DNA from: Littorina saxatilis
Taxonomy: Eukaryota > Mollusca > Gastropoda > Littorinimorpha > Littorinidae
Length of the DNA: 64,000 nt
Direction: 5' to 3'
Assembly (NCBI RefSeq): GCF_037325665.1
Contig: NC_090247.1
Coordinates: 18,711,797-18,775,796, forward strand
Part shown: in pieces, positions 13,957 through 22,775 of the stretch
Layout: the number at the start of each line of letters is the position of its first letter
How positions within the stretch are numbered: the stretch's first letter is position 1
Notes under the pieces: model-generated
Seen by the model: the letters and a program-made list of their open reading frames with translations, nothing else
The model's database searches: none
Told to the model about the DNA's origin: nothing
Translations under genes and position numbers: made by a program

Positions 13957-15626
13957 ATGCAAACATTGAATACATGCAAGCAAACATGCACATTCCAGAA
14001 TTGAATGCCTCTTTAGGAAGGGTTTATCATTTATTGGTGGAAGGCCAGAAATGGTGCATGCATTGCATGTTGCAGTTTTATTTGTGTGACATTATGATGC
14101 ATATTACCCATTAGAATTTACAGGATGTCAAAGAATTCAGTAGATTGATGAATGATTGCGTGTTAGAAAGTGGCATGGCTGTTGGCTTGTGGACCATCTT
14201 TTTTTTGTTCTTGAAAAAGTATGTAAGATTGAGCAGATTATGTCTGTTGTGGGAAGGAGAGATTGTAATTTGTACTGCAAGCCGATCATGTCAGCAATTA
14301 AGTTCACTTAAAGGCAGAGTAAGCCTCCCGTAAACCATCACAGATACGGTCAGGCTTTTACACACAGTACAAACACCATTTCATTTAAACACTCACCAAT
14401 TGAGAACATCCTAGGTGCCCTCCGTAAAGAGCGAACAATTTTCAAAGAATTTATTTTTGCGTGGTTTATCTTACCCCTGAGCCATCGTGAACCCGTGTGA
14501 TCCAGTTTTCCCTTTTCACAATGCAGTCGTCATAGTTAGTCATTTGAATGCGACTCGACGTGAGCTTATCTACAATAGCACGTTTTTTTTATGCACGAAA
14601 CAACGGCTGTGGTTCACAAGAACTCTAGCGATGGCTTTTGACTGTTGAGAGGAACGGCGATTTGCACTGATAAACCGGCCGTCGTCTGCTACGACCCTTG
14701 CGTGACCCTGCTTCCGGGCTTTTCTTTTTTTAAACTTTCACAACTTCGAATTGTTCTGATCTTGTCTTGATGAAAAACGAATTCTTTTATGATTAAAGAA
14801 TGTTTGTGTAACAAGCTGTCAATTTATTATTTAGATTTTAAAAGTTAGGTCTAGCGCAAAAACGAGGCGCCGTTGTTGTTAACGGAACAAGTCTACGAAA
14901 ATAAATTCTTTGAAAATGTCTCACGCTCGACAGAAAGCAGCCAGGATGTTCCCGTTCGGTGAGCGTTCAAATGGAAGTATGCTTGTACTGTATTTAGACG
15001 CTCGGGGAGCTCTGTGATGGTTTACGGGAGGCTTACTGTGCCTTTAATTTCAGTTTTGCAGTTTGGCGATAAAGGTTATTTTAAGATAATAATAAGGTGC
15101 ATGTTTTCATTCATTGGATTTGCCTTCTAAGACATCTAATTGGCTTTTCACTACATGCACCTAAATAATTAAAGCTAACTTTTAATTGAATTAAAGTTAA
15201 TTTAACTGCTTACCCGAACGACTTGCCGTATACTTGAGCATGAACATGTATATTGACGTTGTCGCGGAATTTTGGCGTAACTCAATTCTTGGCGACTTTG
15301 ATGTTTGGCTCACGTAAGTGTAGCCTATGCGATGCTAACTTTTGTCTGTCTGTGCGTGCGTGCGTGCGTGCGTGCATGCGTGTGTGATAGAAACTTTAAC
15401 ATTTCCGAGTCTATGGATAAAGCTCGCATAAGAAGATTACGTCTCGGTCAAAAGTGTTTGACGTGTGTGATAGAAACTTTAACATTTGAAGACGTCACAT
15501 TATGACGTAAGAGGGTTAGACGTCACGCGAAGGAATTACTGAAAGTCTCGGTCATTGTTATTGTGAGCGGGCCGAGACTAGTTGGCAGATCTAGTGTCTC
15601 GCTTTCTTGCACAGTTTCACCTATGC

Positions 15627-15701
<75 letters not shown>

Positions 15702-18700
15702 CGGAGTGATTGAGTTTGTGTTACTGTTTGTCGATTTCTTACGTGAGCCTTGAAGGCTTCGCCTCTTGTTTAATGTTGTTGACAAAGTAAATCATTCTCC
15801 ATGAGAAATATTCTCTTAAATACGATTGACAATACATGATTTATCATTCTTTTATCTTTCTATCTATCCCAGGTACAAATATAAACACTATTTCAAAATA
15901 AAATAAGCAGTTTTGGCCTTCTCCTGAAAACCTGTCTCAATCGCGTTACGCCAAAATTGCATGCGGACGATATGTGTAGACTGTTTTCTACCAGACATTA
16001 GCAAGCTAGGTTATAATATAGTATTCTCTGTTGCCCAGACGCCAACCAGGCCAACCTGTGTCGCCACGTGCTGAAGACCATCTGCACGGACATCACCAAC
16101 CTGCTGGTCAGCGCTATGGCCAGAGACAACATGGTGGCTGTGCCTGATGATGGACAGCTGACCACTGAGGTAACCAGCACTGTACTACAGTGGAGCCCCC
16201 CCCCCCCCCCACCCCCCCCCCCCACCCCCCCTCTGCATAACTCTTGTTTTGTCCTGACATGTGTTTTGAGCACTAATTACTTCCCTTTGTTTATTTGACT
16301 TTTGAATTGCACTTTGCTTTTATTCTTATCTGAAAATTGTGACCCTCCACCACGAAATGAGTCGCATGTCACCTTTGCATGATTTTCATATTTTTACATT
16401 TTCATAAAGAGTTTTTTATGCTCTATCCAGTGGTAAAACCGTTTTAGATGTAGAGGGTGATTTTTATTGTATTTTTAAGCTGAACATTTAATACACAATC
16501 TGACAATATATATGAAGAAAGAACAGAAATGAGCAATGTTCCTATTCGTTTGTTTGTGATATTATTTTTCCATAGTTTATTTCGAGGTTCCTCATTGGTG
16601 ACATGTGATTTGTGTTTTTTCCAGTCTCGCTGGAAGCTGATCAGCAACCTGCCAAAAGAGGTCCAAACTCCGATGTCAAAAATGCACCAAGCTCTCAGTG
16701 GACAGGTGAGTTGTGTGCTTGCAACACGCTCACTGAAACTAACGTTAAATTTGTGTGAAAAAAATATAAATGTTCGAAATAGCTGACATAGTTTTCAGTG
16801 GTAGTGAAATGGAAGTCATAGTCTAATAAGCTTTCCTGTAAGAAGATGGGTATATTTTCACGATAAAATAGAAGTACATGTATACTACAGTGGAACCCCC
16901 CTTTTAAGACCTCCAAAAATTCAGGAAAATCAGGTCTTAAAAAAGAGGGAGTCTTAAAATGGGGGTAAACTTACAGAGGTTATAAACAAAAAGTCTGAGA
17001 AAACAGGGTCTTAAAAGGGAGGGAATCTTAAATTGTGGGGTCTTAAAAGGGGGGTTTCACTGTATCAACAAGTATTCCAAGGGACCAAAAGTTTTGACAG
17101 TTTAACAGAGACAGCAAACCTCGTCATAGCTAAAAGATGATGTTCAGATGTAACTATTGGGTTTGTATGGGCTGTGAAAGAGTGAATATTCTTGTTTTTA
17201 GTATTATTGAGGCAAACTTTCCCGTGTGACTTGATAGGCTGGTCACTTGGGTGTGTGTCTCCACACACAGACAAGGAGCACGTGGGAAAGTTTGCCTCAA
17301 TAAAAGCAAGAGTATTCACCCTTGACAATCCATACAAACCGAACATCGTCCATTCTGTAGACAGTCACTTTGGCTAATGGTCTTTATTCACAGAAAACAC
17401 AAACATCATTAAATTTTGGGTGAAGAAATTAAATCATACTGGTGAGGAATGAGGAATGAGGAGAGAGAGCATTTCCCAGGTAAGAGAAGGCAGAAGATCA
17501 AAGTGATACGCTCAATGCATTTTTGTTACTTTCAGATCTTGGATGACTTTTTCACCCCAGTGGAGCACTTCTGCAGCAGCAGTAACATCGGTATTGTGCT
17601 GAAGAAACCAGACAAGAAGAAAGAAAGGTGAGCAGGGAAGAGCAAGCAGTGCTGCTTTGTGCGTTGATGGTACAGTTTTGGATATTGGTCTGGTAACACT
17701 GCACATGCACGGCTGATAACAGGAGACGCAGTGAAACAAAATGATCCAGTGTTGAGTTAAGTCCAACAGCAGCCATCCATTGCACTTGAAAGGTGTGTAC
17801 CTGCATGGATCTACTCACTGTTAAAGTTTCCATGTTATTTGCCTTGAAGTTCACTGTAATTGCATTCCGGAGCCCATGAGTACAGTATATACAGTGAAAC
17901 CCCCATTTTAAGACTCCCTCCTTTTTAAGACCTTGTTTTCTCAGACTTTCTGTTCATAGCCTCTGTAAAATTACCCCCATTTTAAGACTCCCTCCTTTTT
18001 AAGACCTTGTTTTCTCAGACTTTCTGTTCATAACCTCTGTAAAATTACCCCTATTATAAGACTCCCTCCTTTTTAAGACCTGGTTTTCTCAGACTTTCTG
18101 TTCATAACCTCTGTCAAATTACCCCCATTTAAAGACTCCCTCCTGTTTAAGACCTGATTTTCACAGATTTTTGGAGGTCTTAAAAGGGGGTTCCACTGTA
18201 GAGTGTTTTAAGTTATGGGGTTGCCTGATTACAGGATGCCAATTATTAATGGAAGTGATGTTCTTCTTTCTCTGCGTTAAGGGACTGCAACTCCCATGTG
18301 TAGTGTTTTTTGGCACAAGCAGGCTTTAACGTGTATGAGCGTTTTTGTGTGTGTGTTTTTCTCAGAGGGTTGTCGACTTTGACCCGCTTCAACCCAACTG
18401 ATGTAGATATGAAGTTAACATTTTGTCATCTTGGTGTTGTGTGCTTGCAGGCAGCTGGTGTTTGCACACCGACAGGCGCTGGCAGAGCAACTTCGCGGCG
18501 AGAGCGAAGCGGCGATGGCTCTGCATCTTGCCGTCGTCATCCTGTTCCAGACGCTGACACAGGCTATGGTACACGCGCCGGGCCGCATGGTGCCAGCTGT
18601 TCTCGCACATCTCAAGGACATGATGGAGGAGGAGGCGTACACTACCCTTGCACACTTTCAGGGTAGGTTTGTTGTGTGGCGCAATACAGTGGATCCCCTC

Positions 18701-19486
18701 TCTTAAGACAGCCACAAATCTGGTTTAAAAATATAATACAGAGAAGAGAGTCTTCAAATGGGGGTCATTTTGCAGTTTGTTTGTTTGTTTGTTTGTTTGC
18801 TTAACGCCCAGCCGACCACGAAGGGCCATATCAGGGCGGTGCTGCTTTGACATTTAACGTGCGCCACACACAAGACAGAAGTCGCAGCACAGGCTTCATG
18901 TCGCACCCAGTCACATTATTCTGACACCGGACCAACCAGTCCTAGCACTAACCCCATAATGCCAGACGCCAGGCGGAGCAGCCACTAGATTACCAATTTT
19001 AAAGTCTTAGGTATGACCCGGCCGGGGTTCGAACCCACGACCTCCCGATCACGGGGCGGACGCCTTACCACTAGGCCAACCGTGCCGGTTTCATTTTGCA
19101 GAGGTTATGAAGATGACATGTGAAAATTGAAGGTCTTGAGAGGGATGGAGGTCTTAAAGGAAGGTTCCAGTGAAATGTTTATTTATGTACAAGTAAGTAA
19201 ACAGAAGGTTGGTGCCAGGAGATTGGTTCTGCACAAATCACTTAGTCTATTGCACATTTAGAACGCTTACTTCCCTTTTTTTCTTGAATGAGCAAAACAG
19301 GCCATCAAACATTTCACCTTTTCTGTTTGGCCGACAGACCTGGTGGTCCAGCGACTGCAGGCAGAGGGCAGCGGGGACCAGACCGCAGTGGACACACTGA
19401 CCAAGGAGATGGACACTCTGCTGCCAAAGGTCAAGGACATCGCCTTGACGGCCAAGCGCAAAACTCAGGCTCAGGAAGAGCAGTAA
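558..19486 (+). CDS. UFL1: UFL1, E3 UFM1-protein ligase 1 (5'-partial, 13 exons in window)
   Basis: Thirteen exons join in frame: 558-803, 1755-1813, 8338-8484, 9330-9505, 10200-10370, 11292-11415, 12370-12634, 13569-13735, 16039-16169, 16625-16705, 17536-17627, 18451-18662, 19338-19486. All junctions are GT-AG and all phases agree, giving 672 residues and a TAA stop. The product aligns by eye with human UFL1 from about residue 117 to the end, including KLAEEVNDRLQEQGHVTIAE, GGRQDK, TWVDV, LFEKGVKLF and HRQALAEQL. Established role: UFL1 with DDRGK1 and CDK5RAP3 forms the ER-anchored ligase that moves UFM1 from UFC1 to targets such as ribosomal protein uL24 (RPL26). It has no RING or HECT domain and works as a winged-helix and helical scaffold. 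The start codon and the DDRGK1-binding N-terminus lie outside the window. A Lys/Asp-rich linker with a ten-glycine run interrupts the middle of the protein. Identification is firm. Confidence 0.96.
831..1197 (+). mobile_element. tRNA-derived SINE, head 1 / body A
   Basis: Starts ggggcggggatgtagctcag (tRNA A-box-like), has a degenerate B box, a central domain gtcaactttgtgtgcagac, and a body ending in cagcccacgaacgcagaagaag. Flanked by imperfect repeats of atttcattta...ctc (813-830 and 1198-1210). Lies 27 nt downstream of the UFL1 exon a donor. Confidence 0.88.
1297..1492 (-). mobile_element. tRNA-derived SINE fragment, head 6
   Basis: Read on the - strand it begins with a tRNA-like head (gggtaactcagttggtagag, anticodon-arm-like stem, gaatcccggcagg) and continues into aacttcatgtgcagactc, related to the central domain of the other SINEs here. 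The 3' end is not clear. Confidence 0.7.
1755..1813 (+). CDS. UFL1: UFL1 exon b (59 nt)
   Basis: Acceptor tttcag, donor gtaagt. Codes PTAVGSIRTRAGCQERLFH, matching human [20 protein letters not shown]. It is so short that an ORF scan misses it; phase and homology place it. Confidence 0.93.
2001..2514. mobile_element. Non-autonomous DNA transposon (514 bp), TSD ctaagt
   Basis: Terminal inverted repeats cagacctgtttaccca / tgggtaaacaggtctg, with direct repeats ctaagt at 1995-2000 and 2515-2520. No transposase frame. Superfamily not assigned. Confidence 0.75.
2664..3445. mobile_element. TIR element enclosing a LINE fragment
   Basis: Left arm at 2664-2718 and right arm at 3389-3445 are inverted copies (tatgggttgtgaaagaat on the - strand of the right arm against gtgggttgtgaaagagtg on the left). 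Related copies are at 17159-17341 and about 19830-20433. The interior is mainly a LINE RNase H piece. The 59-bp satellite starts exactly at its right end. Confidence 0.65.
2766..3344 (-). mobile_element. LINE fragment: RNase H domain and C-terminal zinc-like motif
   Basis: An open frame of 176 codons with upstream in-frame sequence codes VFLTDAMSALQAL, VLQWVPAHCDIAGNKAADKL, then LRLRTGHNRLNHHM and LCPCGKNQTAEHILQACPYH. This is the RNase H plus CCHC-like tail typical of I/Jockey-type non-LTR retrotransposons. It is 5'-truncated (no reverse transcriptase) and sits in a UFL1 intron in antisense. Confidence 0.8.
3446..8291. repeat. 59-bp satellite, 82 units, with higher-order structure
   Basis: Unit starts cccgacagcttacttactgc and has a period of exactly 59 bp; the first and last cccgacag are 4838 bp apart = 82 x 59, so no net indel. 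Two main variants differ at one base (gagctgc / gagcagc), and a rarer variant (atgcgggtt for atgccggtt) recurs at 4004, 4771, 5361, 6128 and 6836, i.e. every 13, 10, 13 and 12 units. It fills most of the UFL1 intron between exons b and c. Confidence 0.97.
8338..8484 (+). CDS. UFL1: UFL1 exon c
   Basis: Acceptor tttacag, donor gtgagg. Codes LLDELLKQGRLVGSVSGGRQ and QNQWLDSFYAQNGYL, the conserved segment after the first winged helix. It starts 46 nt after the end of the 59-bp satellite. Confidence 0.95.
8485..9329 (+). pseudogene. UFL1 intron with broken partial copies of exon d
   Basis: 8995-9069 is a copy of the first ~75 nt of exon d with its acceptor (acttgacag), carrying a two-base deletion in the gtgaagaac-acgatc region and ending before the exon's 3' half. 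At 9159-9350 a 64-bp unit (ttgttgaaatcaagactttt to ctgac/tgcgcc) containing the acceptor and first ~20 coding bases is repeated three times; only the third leads into a full exon. The rest (8485-8940) is AT-rich and featureless. Confidence 0.85.
9330..9505 (+). CDS. UFL1: UFL1 exon d
   Basis: Acceptor ctgacag, donor gtaggg. Codes EYDSLTRLGVSDVKNTIKKR to ALANDTWVDVK. Two tandem copies of its acceptor and first coding bases lie directly upstream, and an older partial copy of the exon is at 8995-9069. The most downstream copy is the only one with the full exon. Confidence 0.95.
9598..9654 (+). mobile_element. 57-nt hairpin mini-retroposon, copy A
   Basis: Starts ccgtcgtgatataacc, then ggttgaaaacgacgttaaac, tail aaataaagaaag. 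cgtcg pairs with cgacg and aacc with ggtt. Flanked by the perfect 15-bp repeat aagaccccagtggtc at 9583-9597 and 9655-9669. Confidence 0.88.
9670..10199. other. UFL1 intron, no feature seen
   Basis: AT-rich single-copy-looking intron with no repeat or gene I can support; acceptor ctccag at the end. Confidence 0.5.
10200..10370 (+). CDS. UFL1: UFL1 exon e
   Basis: Acceptor ctccag, donor gtgaga, 57 whole codons. Codes TFLPSSLSRDDINELLSQVL through KLFNDLIKQKAEK, matching human SLSVEDAAILLQQVMRAF through MHQKAEK. Confidence 0.95.
10411..10778 (+). mobile_element. tRNA-derived SINE, head 1 / body A, with TSD
   Basis: Nearly identical to the copy at 831. Perfect 12-bp target duplication gttaagaatgct at 10399-10410 and 10779-10790. 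Begins 40 nt after the exon e donor. Confidence 0.93.
10995..11222. repeat. ~74-bp GT-rich minisatellite, 3 copies
   Basis: Unit with ggggataggatgtttattg and aggggtagggttgttatttg repeated at about 11010, 11084 and 11155. Confidence 0.8.
11292..11415 (+). CDS. UFL1: UFL1 exon f, start of charged linker
   Basis: Acceptor ccgcag, donor gtcagt. Codes DIQENPAILKGDGDKSSASK and the basic stretch KEEKKEQRRKKAT, equivalent to human KKDKKDERRRKATEG. Confidence 0.93.
11675..11825. mobile_element. CAGTGG-type MITE (TA target), degenerate right end
   Basis: Begins cagtggaacccccctttt after TA; internal ttaagactccctc and an inverted end aggtctttaaaaggggg. Same family as 16888, 17892, 18687 and 47292. The TA target and CAGTGG ends suggest a Tc1/mariner or pogo-type parent. 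Confidence 0.75.
11959..12340 (-). mobile_element. tRNA-derived SINE, head 2 / body A, next to UFL1 exon g
   Basis: On the - strand: tRNA-like head (ggcggggtggtaagacgtcg, gggttcgaatcccggc), then gtcaacttatgtgcagac and the same body A as the 831 copy. Perfect 13-bp target duplication ctgcactcacctt at 11946-11958 and 12341-12353. The head is unrelated to head 1. Only 16 nt separate the right duplication from the exon at 12370. Confidence 0.92.
12370..12634 (+). CDS. UFL1: UFL1 exon g, low-complexity linker and helical domain
   Basis: Acceptor tttcag, donor gtgaag. Begins with the basic/acidic linker (REIKTKSTKKKGRGRDADDD) then a ten-glycine run, then FMNVKEIQRELQSQDMFADC, which starts the C-terminal helical part. 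A SINE lies only 29 nt upstream of the exon. Confidence 0.95.
12635..13034. other. UFL1 intron, no feature seen
   Basis: Plain AT-rich intron; nothing supported. Confidence 0.45.
13035..13190. mobile_element. MITE with TA target, TIR cagtggtacctgcgatg
   Basis: Left cagtggtacctgcgatg and right catcgcaggtaccgctg (one mismatch) flanked by TA. Interior about rapid degenerate palindrome (ggacaagagtgtcc / ggacaagagaaagtgtcc). Distinct subfamily of the CAGTGG group. Confidence 0.75.
13271..13357 (+). mobile_element. 87-nt hairpin mini-retroposon, copy B
   Basis: Core cgtcgcgatataacc ... ggttgaaaacgacgttaaac with tail aaataaagaataaagaa, preceded by 26 extra nt (gctctatcccatc...). Perfect 13-bp duplication aggtattcattaa at 13258-13270 and 13358-13370. 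Confidence 0.88.
13569..13735 (+). CDS. UFL1: UFL1 exon h
   Basis: Acceptor tcccag, donor gtacag. Codes PLSRQYQEVAKSIFLQASGT and LWTNARLFEKGVKLFQ, matching human IKPLNKTYLEVVRSVF and LFEKGMKFF. Confidence 0.95.
13741..13960. repeat. (TG)n-rich microsatellite, internally duplicated
   Basis: GT dinucleotide run with repeated tgttctgtggtgtgtatg segments, immediately after the exon h donor. Confidence 0.9.
14312..15043. mobile_element. TTAA-flanked non-autonomous DNA transposon (732 bp)
   Basis: TIRs of about 33 bp, aggcacagtaagcctcccgt (right, - strand) against aggcagagtaagcctcccgt (left), flanked by TTAA at 14308-14311 and 15044-15047. Subterminal inverted blocks around tttgaaaatgtctc / caaagaatttattt. 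TTAA targets are used by Kolobok and piggyBac; no transposase here. Confidence 0.82.
15264..15957. mobile_element. TIR element with gttacgccaaaat ends and an internal (TG)n
   Basis: attttggcgtaac near 15270 and gttacgccaaaat at 15944-15957 are inverted. Contains a (tg) run at 15631-15702. Its right half (15780-15955) recurs at 35230-35405. Confidence 0.6.
16039..16169 (+). CDS. UFL1: UFL1 exon i
   Basis: Acceptor gcccag, donor gtaacc. Codes DANQANLCRHVLKTICTDIT and VAVPDDGQLTTE; human has ALTKHLLKSVCTDITNLIF. Confidence 0.95.
16625..16705 (+). CDS. UFL1: UFL1 exon j
   Basis: Acceptor ttccag, donor gtgagt, 27 whole codons coding SRWKLISNLPKEVQTPMSKM and HQALSGQ. Fits in phase between its neighbours; sequence is less conserved than adjacent exons. 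Confidence 0.92.
16888..17062. mobile_element. CAGTGG-type MITE (TA target)
   Basis: cagtggaacccccctttt left, aggggggtttcactg right, TA on both sides. UFL1 intron. Confidence 0.8.
17159..17341. mobile_element. Short TIR (foldback) element
   Basis: ~65-bp arms: ggtttgtatgggctgtgaaa left, and the complement of ttgacaatccatacaaacc right, each continuing into ttgaggcaaactttccc. Same family as the 2664-3445 element, here without an insert. Confidence 0.75.
17536..17627 (+). CDS. UFL1: UFL1 exon k
   Basis: Acceptor tttcag, donor gtgagc. Codes ILDDFFTPVEHFCSSSNIGI and VLKKPDKKKER, corresponding to human DFISCLDSAAEACDIMVK and RGDKKRER. Confidence 0.94.
17892..18198. mobile_element. CAGTGG-type MITE with internal tandem amplification
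   Basis: TA-flanked; cagtgaaacccccatttt left and gggggttccactg right. The block taagactccctcctttttaa ... cataacctctgt is repeated four times inside (~70 bp). Confidence 0.8.
18262..18345 (-). mobile_element. Degraded SINE body A remnant
   Basis: Diverged match to the 3' part of body A (gcaactcccatgtgta, aacgtgtatgagcg against aaactcccacgtaca, acgtgtatgaccg). No head. Confidence 0.6.
18451..18662 (+). CDS. UFL1: UFL1 exon l
   Basis: Acceptor ttgcag, donor gtaggt. Codes QLVFAHRQALAEQLRGESEA and MVHAPGRMVPAVLAHLKDMM. HRQALAEQL and HAPGR are identical to human, among the best conserved parts of the protein. Confidence 0.97.
18687..19172. mobile_element. CAGTGG-type MITE interrupted by a SINE
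   Basis: cagtggatcccctctcttaa at the left and ggaaggttccagtg at the right; the interior is split by the SINE at 18776-19090, so the SINE is younger. Confidence 0.75.
18776..19090 (-). mobile_element. tRNA-derived SINE family C with (CAAA)n tail
   Basis: On the - strand: head ggttggcctagtggtaaggc ... gggttcgaaccccggccggg, body, and end gtggtcggctgggcgttaa with a caaa tail. Target duplication tcattttgcag at 18765-18775 and 19091-19101. A second copy is at 39088-39391. Confidence 0.9.
19338..19486 (+). CDS. UFL1: UFL1 last coding exon
   Basis: Acceptor cgacag; codes DLVVQRLQAEGSGDQTAVDT through AKRKTQAQEEQ and the TAA stop, matching the human tail LVVKQL to LVLKSRK. The 3' UTR follows; its end is not certain. 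Confidence 0.95.
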
Positions 19487-20005
19487 ATCACAGCGCTGTT
19501 GCTGATGAGATATGTTTGAAACTGTTGAAGGGGAGAAGGAAAAGGAACTGTCTTGTGAAATACTTTCAGAATCAAAATGAATTGGCGAGTTCTGGGAACA
19601 ACTCTGTCCACAGCAGAAGAGTTGCGGCCCTGCCAAACAGTGAGGCAACACTTGCCGTTATGTGGGACTCGAGCGGTCATGGGGTAACTGAGCTCCAATG
19701 TGTGTGCATGTTTGGCAGTGTCGGCTTGATGTGATGCCGATTGGTTAAACACATGCTCACTGGAGCTCCCTTAGATAGTCACTGTCAAGTCATGATCCCT
19801 CGAGTCCACATGTCAGTGGCAATAGACTTTTTCTGGAAATAACTCTGTCACGATTTCCAAGCGTTGTGAGAGTTGTGCCCCACTTTAGTCAGTCAAATGA
19901 TAATACGTGGTCAACCATGTTATGCATCGGAGTCAGTAATTCTCTGCGATTGCTTGTTTTAACTGGTGTACCGCATGTTATTGTTTGACTCACTAAAGTG
20001 GGGTG
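19487..20005. other. Start of UFL1 3' UTR / convergent gap
   Basis: Follows the UFL1 stop. From about 19830 it becomes the left part of a TIR element (ggaaataactctg, gttgtgagagttgtgccccac) of the 2664 family. I cannot fix the UFL1 polyadenylation site; AATAAA occurs at about 21004 inside a transposon and again near 23362. Confidence 0.5.
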
Positions 20006-20433
20006 GGCGGGGATGTAGCTCAGTCGGTAGCGCGCTGGATTTGTATCCAGTTGGCCACTGTCAGCGTGAGTTCGTCCCCACGTTCGGCGAGAGATTTATT
20101 TCTCAGAGTCAACTTTGTGTGCAGACTCTCCTCGGTGTCCGAACACCCCCTGTGTGTACACGCAAGCACAAGACCAAGTGCGCACGAAAAAGATCCTGTA
20201 ATCCATGTCAGAGTTCAGTGGGTTATAGAAACACGAAAATACCCAGCATGCTTCCTCCGAAAACGGCGTATGGCTGTCGAAATGGCGGGGTAAAAAACGG
20301 TCATACACGTAAAATTCCACTCGTGCAAAAAACACGAGTGTACGTGGGAGTTTCAGCCCACGAACGCAGAAGAAGAAGACTAAAGTGGGGTGCACTCTTT
20401 CACAACCCATACAAATAAGAGTCATTCCAAACT
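19830..20433. mobile_element. TIR element of the 2664 family, split by a SINE
   Basis: Left arm near 19862-19898 (gtgagagttgtgccccactt) and right arm around 19985-20433 (actaaagtggggtgcactct, cacaacccatacaaat) are inverted. The SINE at 20006 sits inside the right arm. Confidence 0.6.
20006..20378 (+). mobile_element. tRNA-derived SINE, head 1 / body A, with TSD
   Basis: Same as the 831 and 10411 copies. Perfect 14-bp target duplication actaaagtggggtg at 19992-20005 and 20379-20392. Confidence 0.93.
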
Positions 20434-20608
20434 TCATCTATTGTTTGCCTCGCTGCTTCAAAGAAAACAACTCTTCCAAACCTAATGAAAATCGTGACAA
20501 CGTTATTTCCAAACATCTACTGGGAAATGGGAAGTTCAACATTCTCGCACAGCTGCGTGACACTTTAGGCTTACAGGGTTTGTTGCCATAATTGTTGATT
20601 GTTGGTAT

Positions 20609-20845
20609 TTAGGCAAAAAAAAAAAAAAAAGTCTGTTTACGGTAACCCGACCGACCCTATTTTTTTCGCGCGACCCTAGACTTTTTTTTGGCATTTGGGA
20701 AAAAAAAAAGAAGGTTTTTTTTTGCAAAATAACGTAAAAATATGGTTTTATGGAAAAAAAAAAAAAAAAAAAAAATCCCGACCTACCGACCTATTTTTTG
20801 GGCCTATGTTACCGTAAACAGACCTTTTTTTTTTTTTGGCCTTAT
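20609..20845. mobile_element. A/T-tract TIR MITE (gtctgtttacggtaac ends)
   Basis: Outer A/T homopolymers, then gtctgtttacggtaac left and gttaccgtaaacagac right. A related element is at 39848-40128 with ggtgtggttacggtaac / gttaccgtaaccacacc. Confidence 0.75.
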
Positions 20846-21007
20846 GTTAAAATTATCGCTGTCCTAGTATATGTACAGGTATGTGTTAATTGTACAACAG
20901 TTACTGTTGTCATCTAATATCTTTGCATTCAGTAAAATGGCAGTGTAAATAGGTAAATAGGTTTTAATAGACAAGCATTATTAATGTGATGGACTGTGTT
21001 GTCAATA

Positions 21008-22775
21008 AAAAACAAGTCGCGTAAGGCGAAAATACAACATTAATAGTCAAGCTGTCGAACTCACAGAATGAAACTGAACGCAATGCAATTTTTCAGCAAG
21101 ACCGTATACTCGTAGCATCGTCAGTCCACCGCTCGTGGCAAAGGCAGTGAAATTGACAAGAAGAGTGGGGTAGTAGTTGCGCTGAGAAGGATAGCACGCT
21201 TTTCTGTACCTCTCTTCGTTTGAACTTTCTGAGCGTGTTTTTGAGTCACTTGAGAAAAAGTGACTCTATGTAATCGGTCAGTGTTAGTCTGTCCGGCCGG
21301 CCGTCTGCCCGCCGGCCGGCCGTCCGTAGACACCACCTTAACGTTGGACTTTTCTCGGAAACTATCAAAGCGATCGGGCTCATATTTTGTTTAGTCGTGA
21401 CCTCCAATGACCTCTACACTTTAACGATGGTTTCGTTGACCTTTGACCTTTTTCAAGGTCACAGGTTAGCGTCAAAGGAAAAATTAGACATTTTATATCT
21501 TTGACAAAGTTCATCGGATGTGATTGAAACTTTGTAGGATTATTCTTTACATCAAAGTATTTACATCTGTAGCCTTTTACGAACGTTATCAGAAAAACAA
21601 GGGAGATAACTAGCCTTTTCTGTTCGGCAACACACAACTTAACGTTGGGCTTTTCTCGGAAACTATAAAAGTGACCGGGCTCAAATTTTATGTGAACGTG
21701 ACTCATTGTGTTGTGAATAGCAATTTCTTCCTGTCCATCTGATGCCTCATATAATATTCAGAACTGCGAAAGTGACTCGATCGAGCGTTTGCTCTTCTTG
21801 TTAATCCAAACATATCATATCTATATGTTTTTGGAATCGGGAAACGACAAGGATTAAGATGAAAGTGTTTTTAAATTGATTTCGAAAATTTGATTTTGGT
21901 CATAATTTTTATATTTTTAATTTTCAGAGCTTGTTTTTAATCCATATATAACATATTTATATGTTTTTGGAATCAGGAAATGATGAAGAATAAGATGAAC
22001 GTAAATTTGGATCGTTTTATAAAAAAAAAAAATTTTTTATTACTATTTTCAGATTTTTAATGACCAAAGTCATTAATTAATTTTTAAGCCACCAAGCTGA
22101 AATGCAATACAGAAGTCCGGCCTTCGTCGAAGATTGCTTGGCCAAAATTTCAATCCATTAGATTGAAAAATGAGGGTGTGACAGTGCCGCCTCAACTTTT
22201 ACAAAAAGACGGATATGATGTCATCAAAGACATTTATGGAAAAAAATTTAATCATAATTTTTATATTTGTAATTTTCAGAGCTTGTTTTTAATCCGAATA
22301 TAACATATTTATATGTTTTTGGAATCAGAACATGATGAAGAATAAAATAAAAGTAATTTTGGATCGTTTTATAAAAAATTAATTTTAATTACAATTTTCA
22401 GATTTTTAGTGACCAAAGTCATTAATTAATTTTTAAGCCACCAAGCTGAAATGCAATACCAAGTCCGGCCTTCGTCGAAGATTGCTTGGCCAAAATTTCA
22501 ATCAATTTGATTGAAAAATGAGGGTGTGACAGTGCCGCCTCAACTTTTACAAAAAGACATATGACGTCATCAAAGACATTTATCAAAAAAATTTAAAAAA
22601 AGTCTGGGGATATCATACCCAGGAACTCTCATGTAAAATTTCATAAAGATCGGTCCAGTAGTTTACTCTGAATCGCTCTACACACACACACGCACAGACA
22701 CACACATACACCACGACCCTCGTCTCGATTCCCCCCTCTATGTTAAAACATTTAGTCAAAACTTGACTAAATGTA
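21008..22775. mobile_element. ~1.2-kb non-autonomous element split by a 0.56-kb element
   Basis: Begins aacaagtcgcgtaaggcgaa ... and ends acttgactaaatgtaaaaag; agtcaag near the start and cttgact near the end are inverted. An internal ~349-bp block (ccaaagtcattaattaattt, gtgacagtgccgcctcaact) is tandemly duplicated. A 5' fragment of the same family is at 51184-51290. The 21236-21808 element is inserted inside it. Confidence 0.7.
21236..21808 (-). mobile_element. 552-bp GTGACTC element, copy 1
   Basis: Terminal hairpin gagtcacttgagaaaaagtg...; other end tcgatcgagcgtttgctctt. Interior has ccggccggcc, tgacctttgaccttt and an open 108-codon frame whose translation is identical to copy 3 at 53764. 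Coordinates approximate at the ends. Confidence 0.75.

Noticed and set aside
13536-14114. Cys/Val and His/Thr ORFs on both strands
   Set aside because: Translations of (TG)n/(CA)n repeats.
21001-21010. UFL1 polyadenylation signal aataaa
   Set aside because: It sits at the edge of a transposon with no other support; several equal candidates exist.
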